In this document: positions 1 to 7,983 of the stretch, in pieces
Position numbering within the stretch: the first letter of the stretch is position 1
Layout of the letters: each line of letters begins with the position of its first letter
Source: CAVTRI01 sp963737075
GTDB lineage: Bacteria > Actinomycetota > Acidimicrobiia > Acidimicrobiales > Palsa-688
Length of the DNA: 64,000 nt
Direction: 5' to 3'
Assembly (NCBI GenBank): GCA_963737075.1
Contig: CAVTRI010000002.1
Coordinates: forward strand, 1,798,001-1,862,000
Notes under the pieces: model-generated
Told to the model about the DNA's origin: nothing
The model's input: only the letters and a program-made list of their open reading frames with translations
Databases searched by the model: none
Position numbers and translations under genes: made by a program

Positions 1-617
1 AGCGCCCCCGACAATGCCGCAAAGGTCGAGCCGATCAGCCACGCCCAGCGGCGTACCGACACCGGGCTCTCGCCGGTCATCGACATGAGCGTGGGGTCGT
101 CGACGACCCCACGCATGGCGATGCCTAGCCGGACGTACCGGAGGAAGTAGTACAGCCCGCCAGCGGAAACCAAGGCGATGAGGATCACCGTGATCTGGTC
201 CCATCCCACGTTCACGCCCAGCACGCGAACCGTCGACTGCGGCAGGTACGCCGGGAACGACGTGCTCGTCGAGCCGTACCAGATATCGCCTATGGCCAAA
301 ACGATGATGACGATGCCGATCGTGGCTGCGATCTTCAGGACATGGCTGGCGTCGGCCAGGATGCGGGCCATGTACTCCATCAGGAGCCCCAGGATCGGCC
401 CCAGGATGAACACTGAGATCAGCCCGGCTATGGGCCAGGGGACGTGATGCTGCGCCCACAGGAAGTAGAAGATGAAGACGGCCAGGGTCGCCATCGAGCC
501 GTACGCGAAGTTGAAGATGCCCGACGTCTTGTACTGCAACACCAGGCCCGTCCCTGCCAGGCCATACACCGATCCCGTCGTCAGGCCGATGACGATGAAC
601 GGCAGAAAACTGTGCAC
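1..617 (-). CDS. livH: branched-chain amino-acid ABC transporter permease LivH, partial
   Basis: Inner-membrane permease of the HAAT-type ABC importers that take up branched-chain amino acids or related carboxylates/amides. Only the first ~205 residues are in the window; the 3' end runs off the left edge. Translation gives a hydrophobic protein with the N-terminal hallmark GLTTGSVYGLAGTGLVLQYK followed by GIFNFAYGSMA, typical of LivH, and about five membrane segments. The start is GTG at 617, with a GAGGGGGG Shine-Dalgarno about 8 bases upstream. It is transcribed away from the TetR gene. The family is clear; the substrate is not, and a catabolic-substrate importer is possible in this context. 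Confidence 0.88.
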   Translation of the reverse strand, partial: MHSFLPFIVIGLTTGSVYGLAGTGLVLQYKTSGIFNFAYGSMATLAVFIFYFLWAQHHVPWPIAGLISVFILGPILGLLMEYMARILADASHVLKIAATIGIVIIVLAIGDIWYGSTSTSFPAYLPQSTVRVLGVNVGWDQITVILIALVSAGGLYYFLRYVRLGIAMRGVVDDPTLMSMTGESPVSVRRWAWLIGSTFAALSGA

Positions 618-881
618 CTAGCGAACCCCCCTCTTGGACGGGCTTTCCTCGACGACCCGACGGATGCCCCCCGCGGACCTCGGCATCGGCCAATCGTAGT
701 CAGCACGCAGATTGCGCCCGGTGTCCAACTGCGCCCCGAGTTGCTCCGACCTTACAATCGGAACCAAGCATTTCGTCACGGGGCTTTACAGTATACTAAT
801 TTAGCTCTGGACAGAAGAGGCATCTTGGGCTCGAGCACCTCGGCGGAGCCAAGCAGAGCGGCGGGCATTAGGATCCGCTTC
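618..881. promoter_or_regulatory. divergent intergenic region between livH and the TetR gene
   Basis: 264 bases between two divergent starts. It holds the livH ribosome site near 625-632 and, for the plus strand, a TATACT -10-like hexamer at 792-797 inside the small palindrome AGTATACT. An AGAAGAGG purine stretch at 812-820 lies just before a TTG at 825. No convincing -35 was found. This is where the adjacent TetR repressor would be expected to act on livH; that is inference from layout. Confidence 0.4.
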
Positions 882-1478
882 GTGCCTCGGAGTGCAAGAT
901 CCCAATCGCTTTCTCTCGATGAGATTGTCGACAGCGCGCTCGACGTTCTGCGGGAAAGCGGGCTGGACAGTCTGACCATGCGAACCGTGGCCGGGCGCTT
1001 GGGCGTGACGCCTATGGCAGTCTATTACTACGTCGACAACAAAGAAGATTTACTGCGGTTGGCCGCCCAACGACTGTCCCGGCTGTGGGGTCCCCTGGTC
1101 CTCGACGGCGATGATTGGGAGACACCACTCCGGCGGTACCTGATGGGGGTCTGGCGCGAGTACACGCGCTACCCGGGGCTCGGTGCCTACATGATCGGGC
1201 AGCCCACGCTCGGCGTTACAGCCGAGACCCTTGCCGAGGGCGTCAAGTTCTTCGAGGATGCCGGATTTTCACCACGGATGGCACGCATGGCGTGGTCCTT
1301 TGCGATGACATATATCCATGGCCGACTGAGTGTCGATGCTCGGCTGGGTCACCGTTCGGATGCGCCCCGTCTCGGAGGCCTTCGCGCACGCGACCTCGTG
1401 GAGTTCGGCGTGGAGGCGGTCATCGCCGGCTTGCGGGTCCTCAAGGAGGCAGATTCGCCGACCGCCGCCACCGCATAG
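882..1478 (+). CDS. TetR family transcriptional regulator (TetR_C-like C-terminus)
   Basis: DNA-binding repressor of about 198 residues. The N-terminus carries a TetR helix-turn-helix (SLDEIVDSALDVLRESGL, then GRLGVTPMAVYYYVDNKEDL), and the rest is a helical ligand-binding domain. I start it at GTG 882, with AGGA 8 bases upstream, which puts the helix-turn-helix about 10 residues in, as usual for the family. TTG 825 with AGAAGAGG is an alternative. The same frame is open back to 444, but that part overlaps livH and does not look like protein. It is divergent from livH and probably controls it or itself. The ligand is unknown. Confidence 0.8.
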   Translation: MPRSARSQSLSLDEIVDSALDVLRESGLDSLTMRTVAGRLGVTPMAVYYYVDNKEDLLRLAAQRLSRLWGPLVLDGDDWETPLRRYLMGVWREYTRYPGLGAYMIGQPTLGVTAETLAEGVKFFEDAGFSPRMARMAWSFAMTYIHGRLSVDARLGHRSDAPRLGGLRARDLVEFGVEAVIAGLRVLKEADSPTAATA

Positions 1479-1487
1479 GGCCAGGCG

Positions 1488-2324
1488 CTACTCAGCGTGC
1501 AGGGCGGCGTCCAGCCGCACTACCAAGTCCGTGTCCCTTCGTCTCTCGACGATGTACTCGCGGTGGAGACCTCCGGCCGCGTGGATGACCCGGCCGGTCA
1601 CGTCCGAGGCCTCCTGGCTGACGAGCCAGCCGACGACCCTGGCGACGTGTCGCGGATCCAGATCAAGCGCCGGAGGCATTGGCCCGGCTGCGAACAGCGC
1701 CTCATTCATCCTTGTGAACGCGGCCGGTGAGATGGCGTTGACGGTGATGCCGTAGGGTTTGCCCTCCCGAGCCAGCGACAGCGTTGCCGACCAAACGGCG
1801 GCCTTGGCGGGGCCATACCCGAGCGACGGGCCCATGGCCATCTTGGAGTCGAACGCGACTTCCGACACCGTGTTGATCACCCGCCCCCATCGGGCGGTCT
1901 GCAAGTGCGGCCAGGCCGCCTTCGTGACGCCGACTGTGCCGTAAAAGTTGACGGCGAAGATCTTGGCCAGCGCCGCTTCGTCCAAGGATTCAACGGATCC
2001 GCTGCCGATGATCCCCGCGTTGTTGATGACGATGTGGAGGCCGCCAAAGTGACGGATCGTTTCCTCGACAGCCGAGGCCGCCCCGGCGAATGTCGAGATG
2101 TCCGTTCCGATGGGATGAGCTTGCCACCCGAGAGCGCGAAGCTCCTCGGAGGCCTGCTGAGCGACTGAAGCGTCCCAACCCGAGCCGTCAATGCTCACCC
2201 CCGGGTCGCAGACCGCCACCGCCGCGCCTCGTTCGGCAAGCAGTTGGCAATGGGCACGGCCGATGCCGCGGCCGCCGCCGGTGATAAGGGCTACCCGTCC
2301 GGTCAGGTCTTGCATCAGCTTCAT
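1488..2324 (-). CDS. short-chain dehydrogenase/reductase (SDR)
   Basis: NAD(P)-dependent oxidoreductase, 278 residues, classical SDR size. It has the Rossmann glycine motif GGGRGIGRAH near residue 15, NNAG near residue 95, a catalytic YGPAK near residue 165 and a preceding Ser region (NTVSE). The C-terminus SDVTGRVIHAAGG is typical. The start ATG 2324 has a GGGGGA ribosome site; the longer open frame upstream would overlap the divergent amidohydrolase. Its stop is 9 bases from the end of the convergent TetR gene. The substrate is not predictable; hydroxyacyl-CoA or alcohol oxidation in the neighbouring catabolic clusters is plausible. Confidence 0.87.
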   Translation of the reverse strand: MKLMQDLTGRVALITGGGRGIGRAHCQLLAERGAAVAVCDPGVSIDGSGWDASVAQQASEELRALGWQAHPIGTDISTFAGAASAVEETIRHFGGLHIVINNAGIIGSGSVESLDEAALAKIFAVNFYGTVGVTKAAWPHLQTARWGRVINTVSEVAFDSKMAMGPSLGYGPAKAAVWSATLSLAREGKPYGITVNAISPAAFTRMNEALFAAGPMPPALDLDPRHVARVVGWLVSQEASDVTGRVIHAAGGLHREYIVERRRDTDLVVRLDAALHAE

Positions 2325-2341
2325 TCTGTTCCCCCAACCTC

Positions 2342-2360
2342 GCCGGAACCGCGTTCCGGC
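2342..2360. promoter_or_regulatory. 19-bp palindrome in divergent promoter region
   Basis: Perfect inverted repeat GCCGGAAC-CGC-GTTCCGGC with 8-base arms, lying in the 80-base gap between the divergent SDR (start 2324) and amidohydrolase (start 2405). Position and symmetry suit a repressor operator controlling both genes. The cognate regulator is not identified. Confidence 0.5.
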
Positions 2361-2404
2361 CTTGCCATCTGGATAGCCCTCGGATGTGGTCGTATCCTTT
2401 TCCC

Positions 2405-3526
2405 ATGACGAACAAGATCTGGGCAAACTCCGGCGACTCGCATTTTCTGGAGCCCGCGGACTTGTGGTATCAGATCATGCCGAAGGGGCAGGCGGACCGG
2501 ATGCCAAGGACCCGGATGATCAGCGACAACGAGGAGTTGGTCGAGGTCGACGGCAAGAGCTTCACTCGGTCGCTGCCCAAGGTCATGACGGTCAAAGGCG
2601 CGACCGGGGAGACGATCGGTGAGATGTCGCACCGTCCACCCGGCTCTCGGGACGTCAAGCTTAGGTTGCGCGACCTCGACGAAGAGGGCATCTGGGCGGA
2701 GGTCATGTACCAGTCCATCGGACTGTGGTGCTCGCTCATCGAGGACTCCCAGCTGATCCGTGACGCCGCACGGGCCGAAAACGAGTGGCTGGCCTCGGAG
2801 ATCCAGGCCGTCGCTCCCGACCGGCTGGTTCCTGCTGCGCTGATGCCAATGCTCCAAGTGGACGACGCCGTAGCCGAGGTGCACCACGCGGCCGACGTTG
2901 GCCTTCACATCGTGAGCTTGCCCACTGGCAACCCCCCCGGCACCGAGGATTACAACCACCCGTCATGGGACCCGCTCTGGGCCGCCGCTGACGAGGCGGG
3001 GATGGTTGTGGGGTTCCACATCGGCACCGACGGCGGCGATCAAGCCGCACGGTTCCGCGGACCCGGCGGCGCCATCCTCAACTACGTCGAGACGACATAC
3101 GGTGGCCAGTACGCGGCTATGAAACTCGTCACCGCAGGCGTCTTCGACCGCCACCCTCGCCTCAAGGTCCTGGTCTCCGAAGGGGGCGCCGGCTGGGTGC
3201 CCTTCATCGGTGACCGGATGAACGAGGCCTACCGCCAACACGGGATGTTCGTGCGGCCTCAACTCGCGAAGCTTCCCAAGGAATACCTGTACAGCAACGT
3301 GTACGCGAGCTTCCAGCACGACGAGACGGCACCGGCGGCGCTGTGGGCAATGGGCTATCGCAACATCATGTGGGGTAGCGACTATCCACACCTCGAGGGC
3401 ACCTTCGGCCACAGCCAGAAGACCCTGCACGAGTTGTTTGACGACGTGAGTCCCGAGGTAAGGGAGCGCATCATTCGGGGCAGCTTCAGGGAGCTGTTCC
3501 CGCACGTCTCCGACCCCCCGGCATAG
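2405..3526 (+). CDS. amidohydrolase family 2 (ACMSD-like metal-dependent hydrolase/decarboxylase)
   Basis: TIM-barrel metal enzyme of the amidohydrolase_2 family, 373 residues. The N-terminal metal motif is the GDSHFLEP variant rather than the HxH of ACMSD. A barrel His lies in VVGFHIGTDG (~residue 205), another region is VSEGGAGWVPF (~260), and the terminal Asp is in MWGSDYPHLEG (~325). Family members hydrolyse, hydrate or decarboxylate small carboxylates. The start ATG 2405 has no strong ribosome site; an in-frame ATG at 2384 is an alternative. It is divergent from the SDR with a shared palindrome, and is the first of four related amidohydrolases in the window. The substrate is unknown. Confidence 0.85.
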   Translation: MTNKIWANSGDSHFLEPADLWYQIMPKGQADRMPRTRMISDNEELVEVDGKSFTRSLPKVMTVKGATGETIGEMSHRPPGSRDVKLRLRDLDEEGIWAEVMYQSIGLWCSLIEDSQLIRDAARAENEWLASEIQAVAPDRLVPAALMPMLQVDDAVAEVHHAADVGLHIVSLPTGNPPGTEDYNHPSWDPLWAAADEAGMVVGFHIGTDGGDQAARFRGPGGAILNYVETTYGGQYAAMKLVTAGVFDRHPRLKVLVSEGGAGWVPFIGDRMNEAYRQHGMFVRPQLAKLPKEYLYSNVYASFQHDETAPAALWAMGYRNIMWGSDYPHLEGTFGHSQKTLHELFDDVSPEVRERIIRGSFRELFPHVSDPPA

Positions 3527-3538
3527 ACACCAGCAGCG

Positions 3539-4525
3539 TCACTCGGGTTGAGCCTCGCGCAGCAGCGGTGCGAGCTGGGTGAAGGTCAGCTCGATGTGGC
3601 GGTCGACCAGGTCGTCGGGCATGCCCGGGTAGTCGGACCAGGAGTAGATGTCGGTTACCGGGAGGCCGCGTACTCGCTTACGGATGACGCTCGCGACGTG
3701 CTCTGCGGTGCCGATGATGACTTGCTTGCTCATGGCTTCCAGGTCGAAATGTGTCGGCGGATCCGCCTCGCGCCGGGTCCCCTCGAACATGTAGCGGTTG
3801 TAAGACTCCCACCGATAGGCCGCGTGGGGCTGGATCTCTTCCAGCGTCTTCGCGGGGTCGTCGGAGACGACGAAGTCGAACGACCCTGCGAGACGCGCCC
3901 GGCTGACGTCGAATTCGCCAATGCCCAAGCCCTCCCGGTAGGGCTGCCACAGCTGCCGGTCGATCGACTGCAGCCCGAGGCCCAGCCGACCCGCGGTTTT
4001 GGCCCCCATTGGACCGCCGAATCCGCCCCATAGCGGCATCGGCCGTTGGACCGGGGAGGGGGTGACCGTTCGGTCGGCGCCCGGCTCTTCACCCCACAAT
4101 CGGCGGAGCTCCCGGATCCGTTCGGCGAACACGCGGTAGCGATGCTTGAAGTCACCGCCGAAGGCGCCGTACTCCGGCTTGCGGTAGCCGACGCCGAAGC
4201 CGGGCTCAACCCGGCCGCCGCTGATGATGTCCACGAGGGCGATCTGCTCGGCGAGCTCGAGAGAGGCATGCAGCGGCAAGAGGTTGACGGCCGTGCCGAT
4301 GCGGATCGTTGAGGTGCGGGCGGCGATGGCTGACGCGAAGGTCCAGCACTGCGGCAGGTAGCCATCCTCGAAAAAGTGGTGCTCCGTCAACCAGACGACG
4401 TCGGCGCCGAGTCGTTCGGCTTCCGCGATCCGCTCGAGCCAGCGGCCGTAGTGACGGCTCCACGGCCGTTGCCATTGCGGCGGATTGCGCATGTCGATGT
4501 ACATCCCGATTCTCATGCGGGCCAC
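3539..4525 (-). CDS. LLM class flavin-dependent oxidoreductase (alkanal-monooxygenase-like)
   Basis: Bacterial-luciferase-like TIM barrel, about 328 residues. The N-terminus (MRIGMYIDMRNPPQW) and WLTEHHFFEDGYLPQ near residue 55 are typical of the TEHHF luciferase branch, which usually uses FMNH2. LSxGR is replaced by ISGGRVEPGFGVGYR near residue 115, and a family-type C-terminus GTAEHVASVIRK is present. The start is probably GTG 4525, 11 bases after AGGAGG; ATG 4516 is possible. It converges with the amidohydrolase (12-base gap) and diverges from the StrR-like gene. Monooxygenation of an organic substrate is the family expectation. Confidence 0.84.
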   Translation of the reverse strand: MARMRIGMYIDMRNPPQWQRPWSRHYGRWLERIAEAERLGADVVWLTEHHFFEDGYLPQCWTFASAIAARTSTIRIGTAVNLLPLHASLELAEQIALVDIISGGRVEPGFGVGYRKPEYGAFGGDFKHRYRVFAERIRELRRLWGEEPGADRTVTPSPVQRPMPLWGGFGGPMGAKTAGRLGLGLQSIDRQLWQPYREGLGIGEFDVSRARLAGSFDFVVSDDPAKTLEEIQPHAAYRWESYNRYMFEGTRREADPPTHFDLEAMSKQVIIGTAEHVASVIRKRVRGLPVTDIYSWSDYPGMPDDLVDRHIELTFTQLAPLLREAQPE

Positions 4526-4661
4526 ACCATCGTCTACCTCCTGTCCTTTCGTGTCGGGACATGCTGAGTGTTGGCTCTTCGAGCAGCGTGTGTCCAATCC
4601 CGGCCGAGGCGCGGTTGGACGGCGACCTCGCACGGGAATAGCTAAATCATTGCGCTAAGTC

Positions 4662-4719
4662 TTGACTTTGGGCGGCGGAGGGTTCAGACTCCATTTAACC
4701 GCGTATAAAGGGGAGGAGA
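4662..4719 (+). promoter_or_regulatory. putative promoter and ribosome site of the StrR-like operon
   Basis: TTGACT at 4662-4667 matches a -35 box in 5 of 6 positions. CAGACT lies 17 bases downstream (4685-4690) as a weak -10. GGGAGGAG at 4711-4718 is a strong Shine-Dalgarno just before GTG 4721. The 195-base divergent region also holds an imperfect inverted TAGC/GCTA pair around 4640-4657. Confidence 0.45.
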
Positions 4720-4720
4720 C

Positions 4721-5662
4721 GTGGCCGACGCCGCATTACCGCTGCTAGACGACTTGGCGGACACGACGTTCCAAGCTCCCGTGGAGGAGCTTCGGGTGAT
4801 GGCCGGCCTCCGGGAGCACGGCCTCGACGAGGATCACGTCCACCAGCTGGTCGAAACGGTGGGCCAATGGCCAGCGATCGTCGTGTGGCACGCCAACAAC
4901 CTCGTGATCGATGGCGCCCACCGCTTGGCGGCCGCCGAGCTCCTAGGCAACGACACCATCCCGGCCACATCGTTTGTTGGGAACGTTGACGAGGCGTTCG
5001 CCGAGGCGGTGCGGCGCAACGTGACGCACGGGCTCCCTCTCACCCTCAAGGACCGCACGGCGGCAGCCAACCGGATGCTGCGGTCGTGTCCGGAGTGGTC
5101 GGATCGCCGGATCGGCGAGGCGTGCGGGCTGTCGCCAAAGACGGTCGCTCGCCTGCGGAAGGAGGCGTCGTCCGAGGGCGAGATCGTCACGTCGGAAAGC
5201 CGCGTCGGTCGGGACGGGCGGAGCCGGCCGGTCGAGCCGGTGACGATGAGGCGGCGTATTGCCGAGGTGATCGCCGAGCATCCGGGCAGCTCGCTGCGGG
5301 CGATAGCGGCCACCGTCGGAGCGTCGCCGGAGACGGTGCGAAGCGTCCGCACCCGCCTGAAAGGCGACAGCCACACCAGGGAGGAGCGCGCCCCGCATGT
5401 GCCACCTTCCCTCACACTGCTCCCGCCCCCGCGAGAGCGCCGCGACTGGCGACAAGATCGTGCCTTGGCGTCGTGCGCGTCGAGCGCGACGTTCCTCAAA
5501 TGGTTCGAGCGGACCCAGGTGGATGACGAGTGGACCGACCACGTCGTCGAGGTGCCGCTGAGCCGGGTGTACGAGATCGCCGACGAAGCCCGCCGGCGGG
5601 CCAACATCTGGCGAGAGTTTGCCGAAGCCGTGGAGGCCCGCGCCCGGCGGGCGCGTCCCTGA
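4721..5662 (+). CDS. ParB-N/HTH transcriptional regulator of the StrR/NovG type
   Basis: 313-residue regulator with a ParB/Spo0J-like N-terminal fold followed by a helix-turn-helix. Residues ~45-115 carry PAIVVW, VIDGAHRLAAAELLG and RRNVTHGLPLTLKDRTAAA, and ~120-150 carry PEWSDRRIGEACGLSPKTVA. This order and wording match the StrR family, pathway-specific activators of antibiotic clusters in streptomycetes. A second HTH-like stretch (SSLRAIAATVGASPETV) follows near residue 185; the Arg-rich C-terminus is variable. GTG start with GGGAGGAG. It heads an operon with a D-aminoacylase, a thioesterase and a tandem FadR regulator rather than biosynthetic genes, so its target is open. Confidence 0.8.
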   Translation: MADAALPLLDDLADTTFQAPVEELRVMAGLREHGLDEDHVHQLVETVGQWPAIVVWHANNLVIDGAHRLAAAELLGNDTIPATSFVGNVDEAFAEAVRRNVTHGLPLTLKDRTAAANRMLRSCPEWSDRRIGEACGLSPKTVARLRKEASSEGEIVTSESRVGRDGRSRPVEPVTMRRRIAEVIAEHPGSSLRAIAATVGASPETVRSVRTRLKGDSHTREERAPHVPPSLTLLPPPRERRDWRQDRALASCASSATFLKWFERTQVDDEWTDHVVEVPLSRVYEIADEARRRANIWREFAEAVEARARRARP

Positions 5663-5688
5663 CCACCTCCCACGTCGTACGCTCGGGT

Positions 5689-7404
5689 GTGGCCGATCTT
5701 CTGATCAGAGGAGGGACCGTCGTCGACGGCACCGGTGGTCCGCTCCGCGGCGCCGACGTCCGTGTCCGGCATGGCCGGATTGTGGAGATCGGCGCGGGGC
5801 TTTCTGCTGACGGAGAGCGCGCGCTTGACGCGGGCGGTGCGTACGTCACTCCTGGGTTCATCGAGACGCATACCCACTTCGACCCGACGCTCTTCTGGGA
5901 TGCCGCCTGCGATCCGGTGCCCCAACATGGCGTGACGACGGTTCTGGTCGGAAACTGCTCGCTGTCCATGGCCCCTGTGCGGCCGAAAGCCGTCGCCGAA
6001 TTGCGCGGGCTCTTCTGCTACATCGAGGACCTACCGGAAGAGGTGCTCGCCAGCGAGGTCCCATGGGATTGGGAGCGGTATCCGTCCTATATGGACGCTC
6101 TCGGCGCTGGACGCTACGGGGTCAACGTCGCCACCCTCGTCGGCCACACCCCACTGCGGCTGTATGTCATGGGAGACGAGGCTTGGCAGCGGCAGGCGGC
6201 AGGCGCCGAGCTAGGGGAGATGCGGGAGCTGCTGCGAGAAGCGCTGCGCGCTGGTGCGTTCGGGATGTCCAGCTCGCTGGGGTTTGACGAGGATCGCAAC
6301 AAGCGCCCGGTGCCAAGCCGGGTGGCCAACGACGTTGAGCTCGGCGGGCTCATCGAGGTCCTGGCCGAGGAAGGCCGCTTTTTGCAGTTCATCGCCAGCC
6401 CCGTCCCGAAGTCCACCACCAGGGATGTCCGGCGCGTCGCCGACCTGTGCCGTCCGCTCGGCGTGCTGCACACCTGGATCAGCGTCTTCTACGACGACCA
6501 GGCTCCGGAGCTGGCGCTCAGTCAGCTCGACTTCGCCGCCGAGCTGCAGCGCGAGGGCGCGAAATGCTATCCGCAGGTATCGCCCCGGGGTCTTGATATC
6601 CAGGTGAACTGGAGTGGCGGGATGTCGTTCATGACCATGCCCAAGGGATGGCATCGTGCGGTGCAGGCCAACCCCGACGAAAAGGCCCGTCTCTTAGCAG
6701 ATCCCGATTGGAGGACGATTGCCCGCGAAGAATGGGATCGTGTCCCGTTCACGATGATCCGCCATCGCCTTCCTGAGCGGATTCGCCTGGTGTCGGTGAC
6801 CAAGCCGGAGAACGAGCGGTGGCTCGGAGCCAGCTTCGCCGACCTCGTCGCTGAGCGCGGCGGGCACCCCTCCGATGTGCTCGCCGACTGGATCCTCGAC
6901 AACGACTTGCGGCCGGGGGTCGTGGGCACGGGCGTTCTCAACTCCGATCCGGACGGAGTGGCGGCGACCCTTCTGCACCCGGCCGCCATCATCTCCAACA
7001 GCGACGCCGGTGCTCACCTGCAGATGATGTGCGCGGTTGGTGACTCGACTCTTTTGTTGACTCGCCACGTCCGCGACCGGAGGGATTTCTCGGTCGAGGG
7101 AGCTGTCTTCCAGCTGACGGGTCGGCAGGCGCAGCTGTTCGGTTTCGAGGACCGTGGTGTCATACGCGAAGGCGGCGCAGCTGATCTCAACGTGTTTGCG
7201 TTGGATGAGCTTCACTGGGACGAGCCGGAGATGACCGCCGACCTCCCGACCGGGGCCAACCGGTTGCGGCGGGGGCCCGGCGGCTTCCGCTACACGGTCG
7301 TTGGCGGTGAGATCACCCAGGAAGCGGGTGTGTTATCCGGAGCACTTCCGGGGCAGCTTCTGCGAAAGGGCCAGCCGCTAACGGCTGAGCTGCAGGCGTC
7401 TTGA
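5689..7404 (+). CDS. N-acyl-D-amino-acid deacylase / amidohydrolase family 3
   Basis: Metal-dependent amidohydrolase of the D-aminoacylase group, 571 residues. The N-terminus ADLLIRGGTVVDGTGG and GFIETHTHFDP (~residue 60, metal HxH) are typical. VLVGNCSLSMAP (~90) matches the family's conserved Cys region. IISNSDAGAHLQMM (~435) carries the late Asp and His, and the C-terminal GGAADLNVF closes the composite beta-sandwich. Such enzymes hydrolyse N-acyl D-amino acids, but many actinobacterial paralogues have unknown amide substrates. GTG 5689 is chosen because homology begins there, 26 bases after the StrR-like gene; no strong ribosome site is seen. Same operon as the next two genes. Confidence 0.85.
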   Translation: MADLLIRGGTVVDGTGGPLRGADVRVRHGRIVEIGAGLSADGERALDAGGAYVTPGFIETHTHFDPTLFWDAACDPVPQHGVTTVLVGNCSLSMAPVRPKAVAELRGLFCYIEDLPEEVLASEVPWDWERYPSYMDALGAGRYGVNVATLVGHTPLRLYVMGDEAWQRQAAGAELGEMRELLREALRAGAFGMSSSLGFDEDRNKRPVPSRVANDVELGGLIEVLAEEGRFLQFIASPVPKSTTRDVRRVADLCRPLGVLHTWISVFYDDQAPELALSQLDFAAELQREGAKCYPQVSPRGLDIQVNWSGGMSFMTMPKGWHRAVQANPDEKARLLADPDWRTIAREEWDRVPFTMIRHRLPERIRLVSVTKPENERWLGASFADLVAERGGHPSDVLADWILDNDLRPGVVGTGVLNSDPDGVAATLLHPAAIISNSDAGAHLQMMCAVGDSTLLLTRHVRDRRDFSVEGAVFQLTGRQAQLFGFEDRGVIREGGAADLNVFALDELHWDEPEMTADLPTGANRLRRGPGGFRYTVVGGEITQEAGVLSGALPGQLLRKGQPLTAELQAS

Positions 7405-7442
7405 TTCAGGGTCTCATTCGACGCGGCCAGTAGGGTGCTCGT

Positions 7443-7949
7443 GTGGAGAACGCAATATGGGTCGGCGGCGATTTCCAGCAACCGCCCAGGACCGATGGTG
7501 GGGTTGCCCTGTGCGGTTCGTGCCGGCAGAGAGGGGCCTGCCGGCTCGGGTTGACGACAGAGCGCTGGGACGATGCCGGAGTCGCGCACTTCGGTCTGGT
7601 GTGTCCGGAGTATTACGAAGGCGGTCCCGGGGTGGCGCACGGGGGTTGGACGGCCGAGATCCTGGACGAGTCGCTCGGCCATGTGCCGCTCTTGCGCAAC
7701 CAGGTAGCGGTAACGGGGACGTTGACGATCAAGTTCATCAAGCCGGTTCCAGTTGGTCGCCAGCTCGAAGCGACGGCCTGGATCGACAAGATCGACGGCC
7801 TCAAATGGCACATCTCGGGTGAGCTGCGGCTCAGTTCGTCAGGAGCGGTATTGGCTGCTGCGAGCGGCATCTGGGTCGCCCGCGATTCGACTACCCACTT
7901 TGGGCGCTTCCAACAATGGCTCGCCGAGCAGGGATCGGACGAATCCTGA
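7443..7949 (+). CDS. PaaI-type hotdog-fold thioesterase
   Basis: Single-domain hotdog protein of 168 residues, expected to hydrolyse acyl-CoA thioesters. The hallmark GGPGVAHGGWTAEILDE (~residues 62-78) is the PaaI/4HBT helix-start motif, followed by the sheet VTGTLTIKFIKPVPVG. The N-terminal ~35 residues contain CGSCRQRGACRLG, a four-Cys cluster that could be a small metal-binding extension and is not part of the core fold. GTG start, 38 bases after the amidohydrolase stop. It probably releases the acid from a CoA ester made by the local pathway. Confidence 0.8.
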   Translation: MENAIWVGGDFQQPPRTDGGVALCGSCRQRGACRLGLTTERWDDAGVAHFGLVCPEYYEGGPGVAHGGWTAEILDESLGHVPLLRNQVAVTGTLTIKFIKPVPVGRQLEATAWIDKIDGLKWHISGELRLSSSGAVLAAASGIWVARDSTTHFGRFQQWLAEQGSDES

Positions 7950-7983
7950 TGTCCTCAACGTGTGACGCTCGGCCGCCGCTTCC

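Noticed and set aside
444..881. Long N-terminal extension of the TetR gene
   Set aside because: It overlaps livH on the other strand and has no protein-like pattern; TetR homology begins just after 882.
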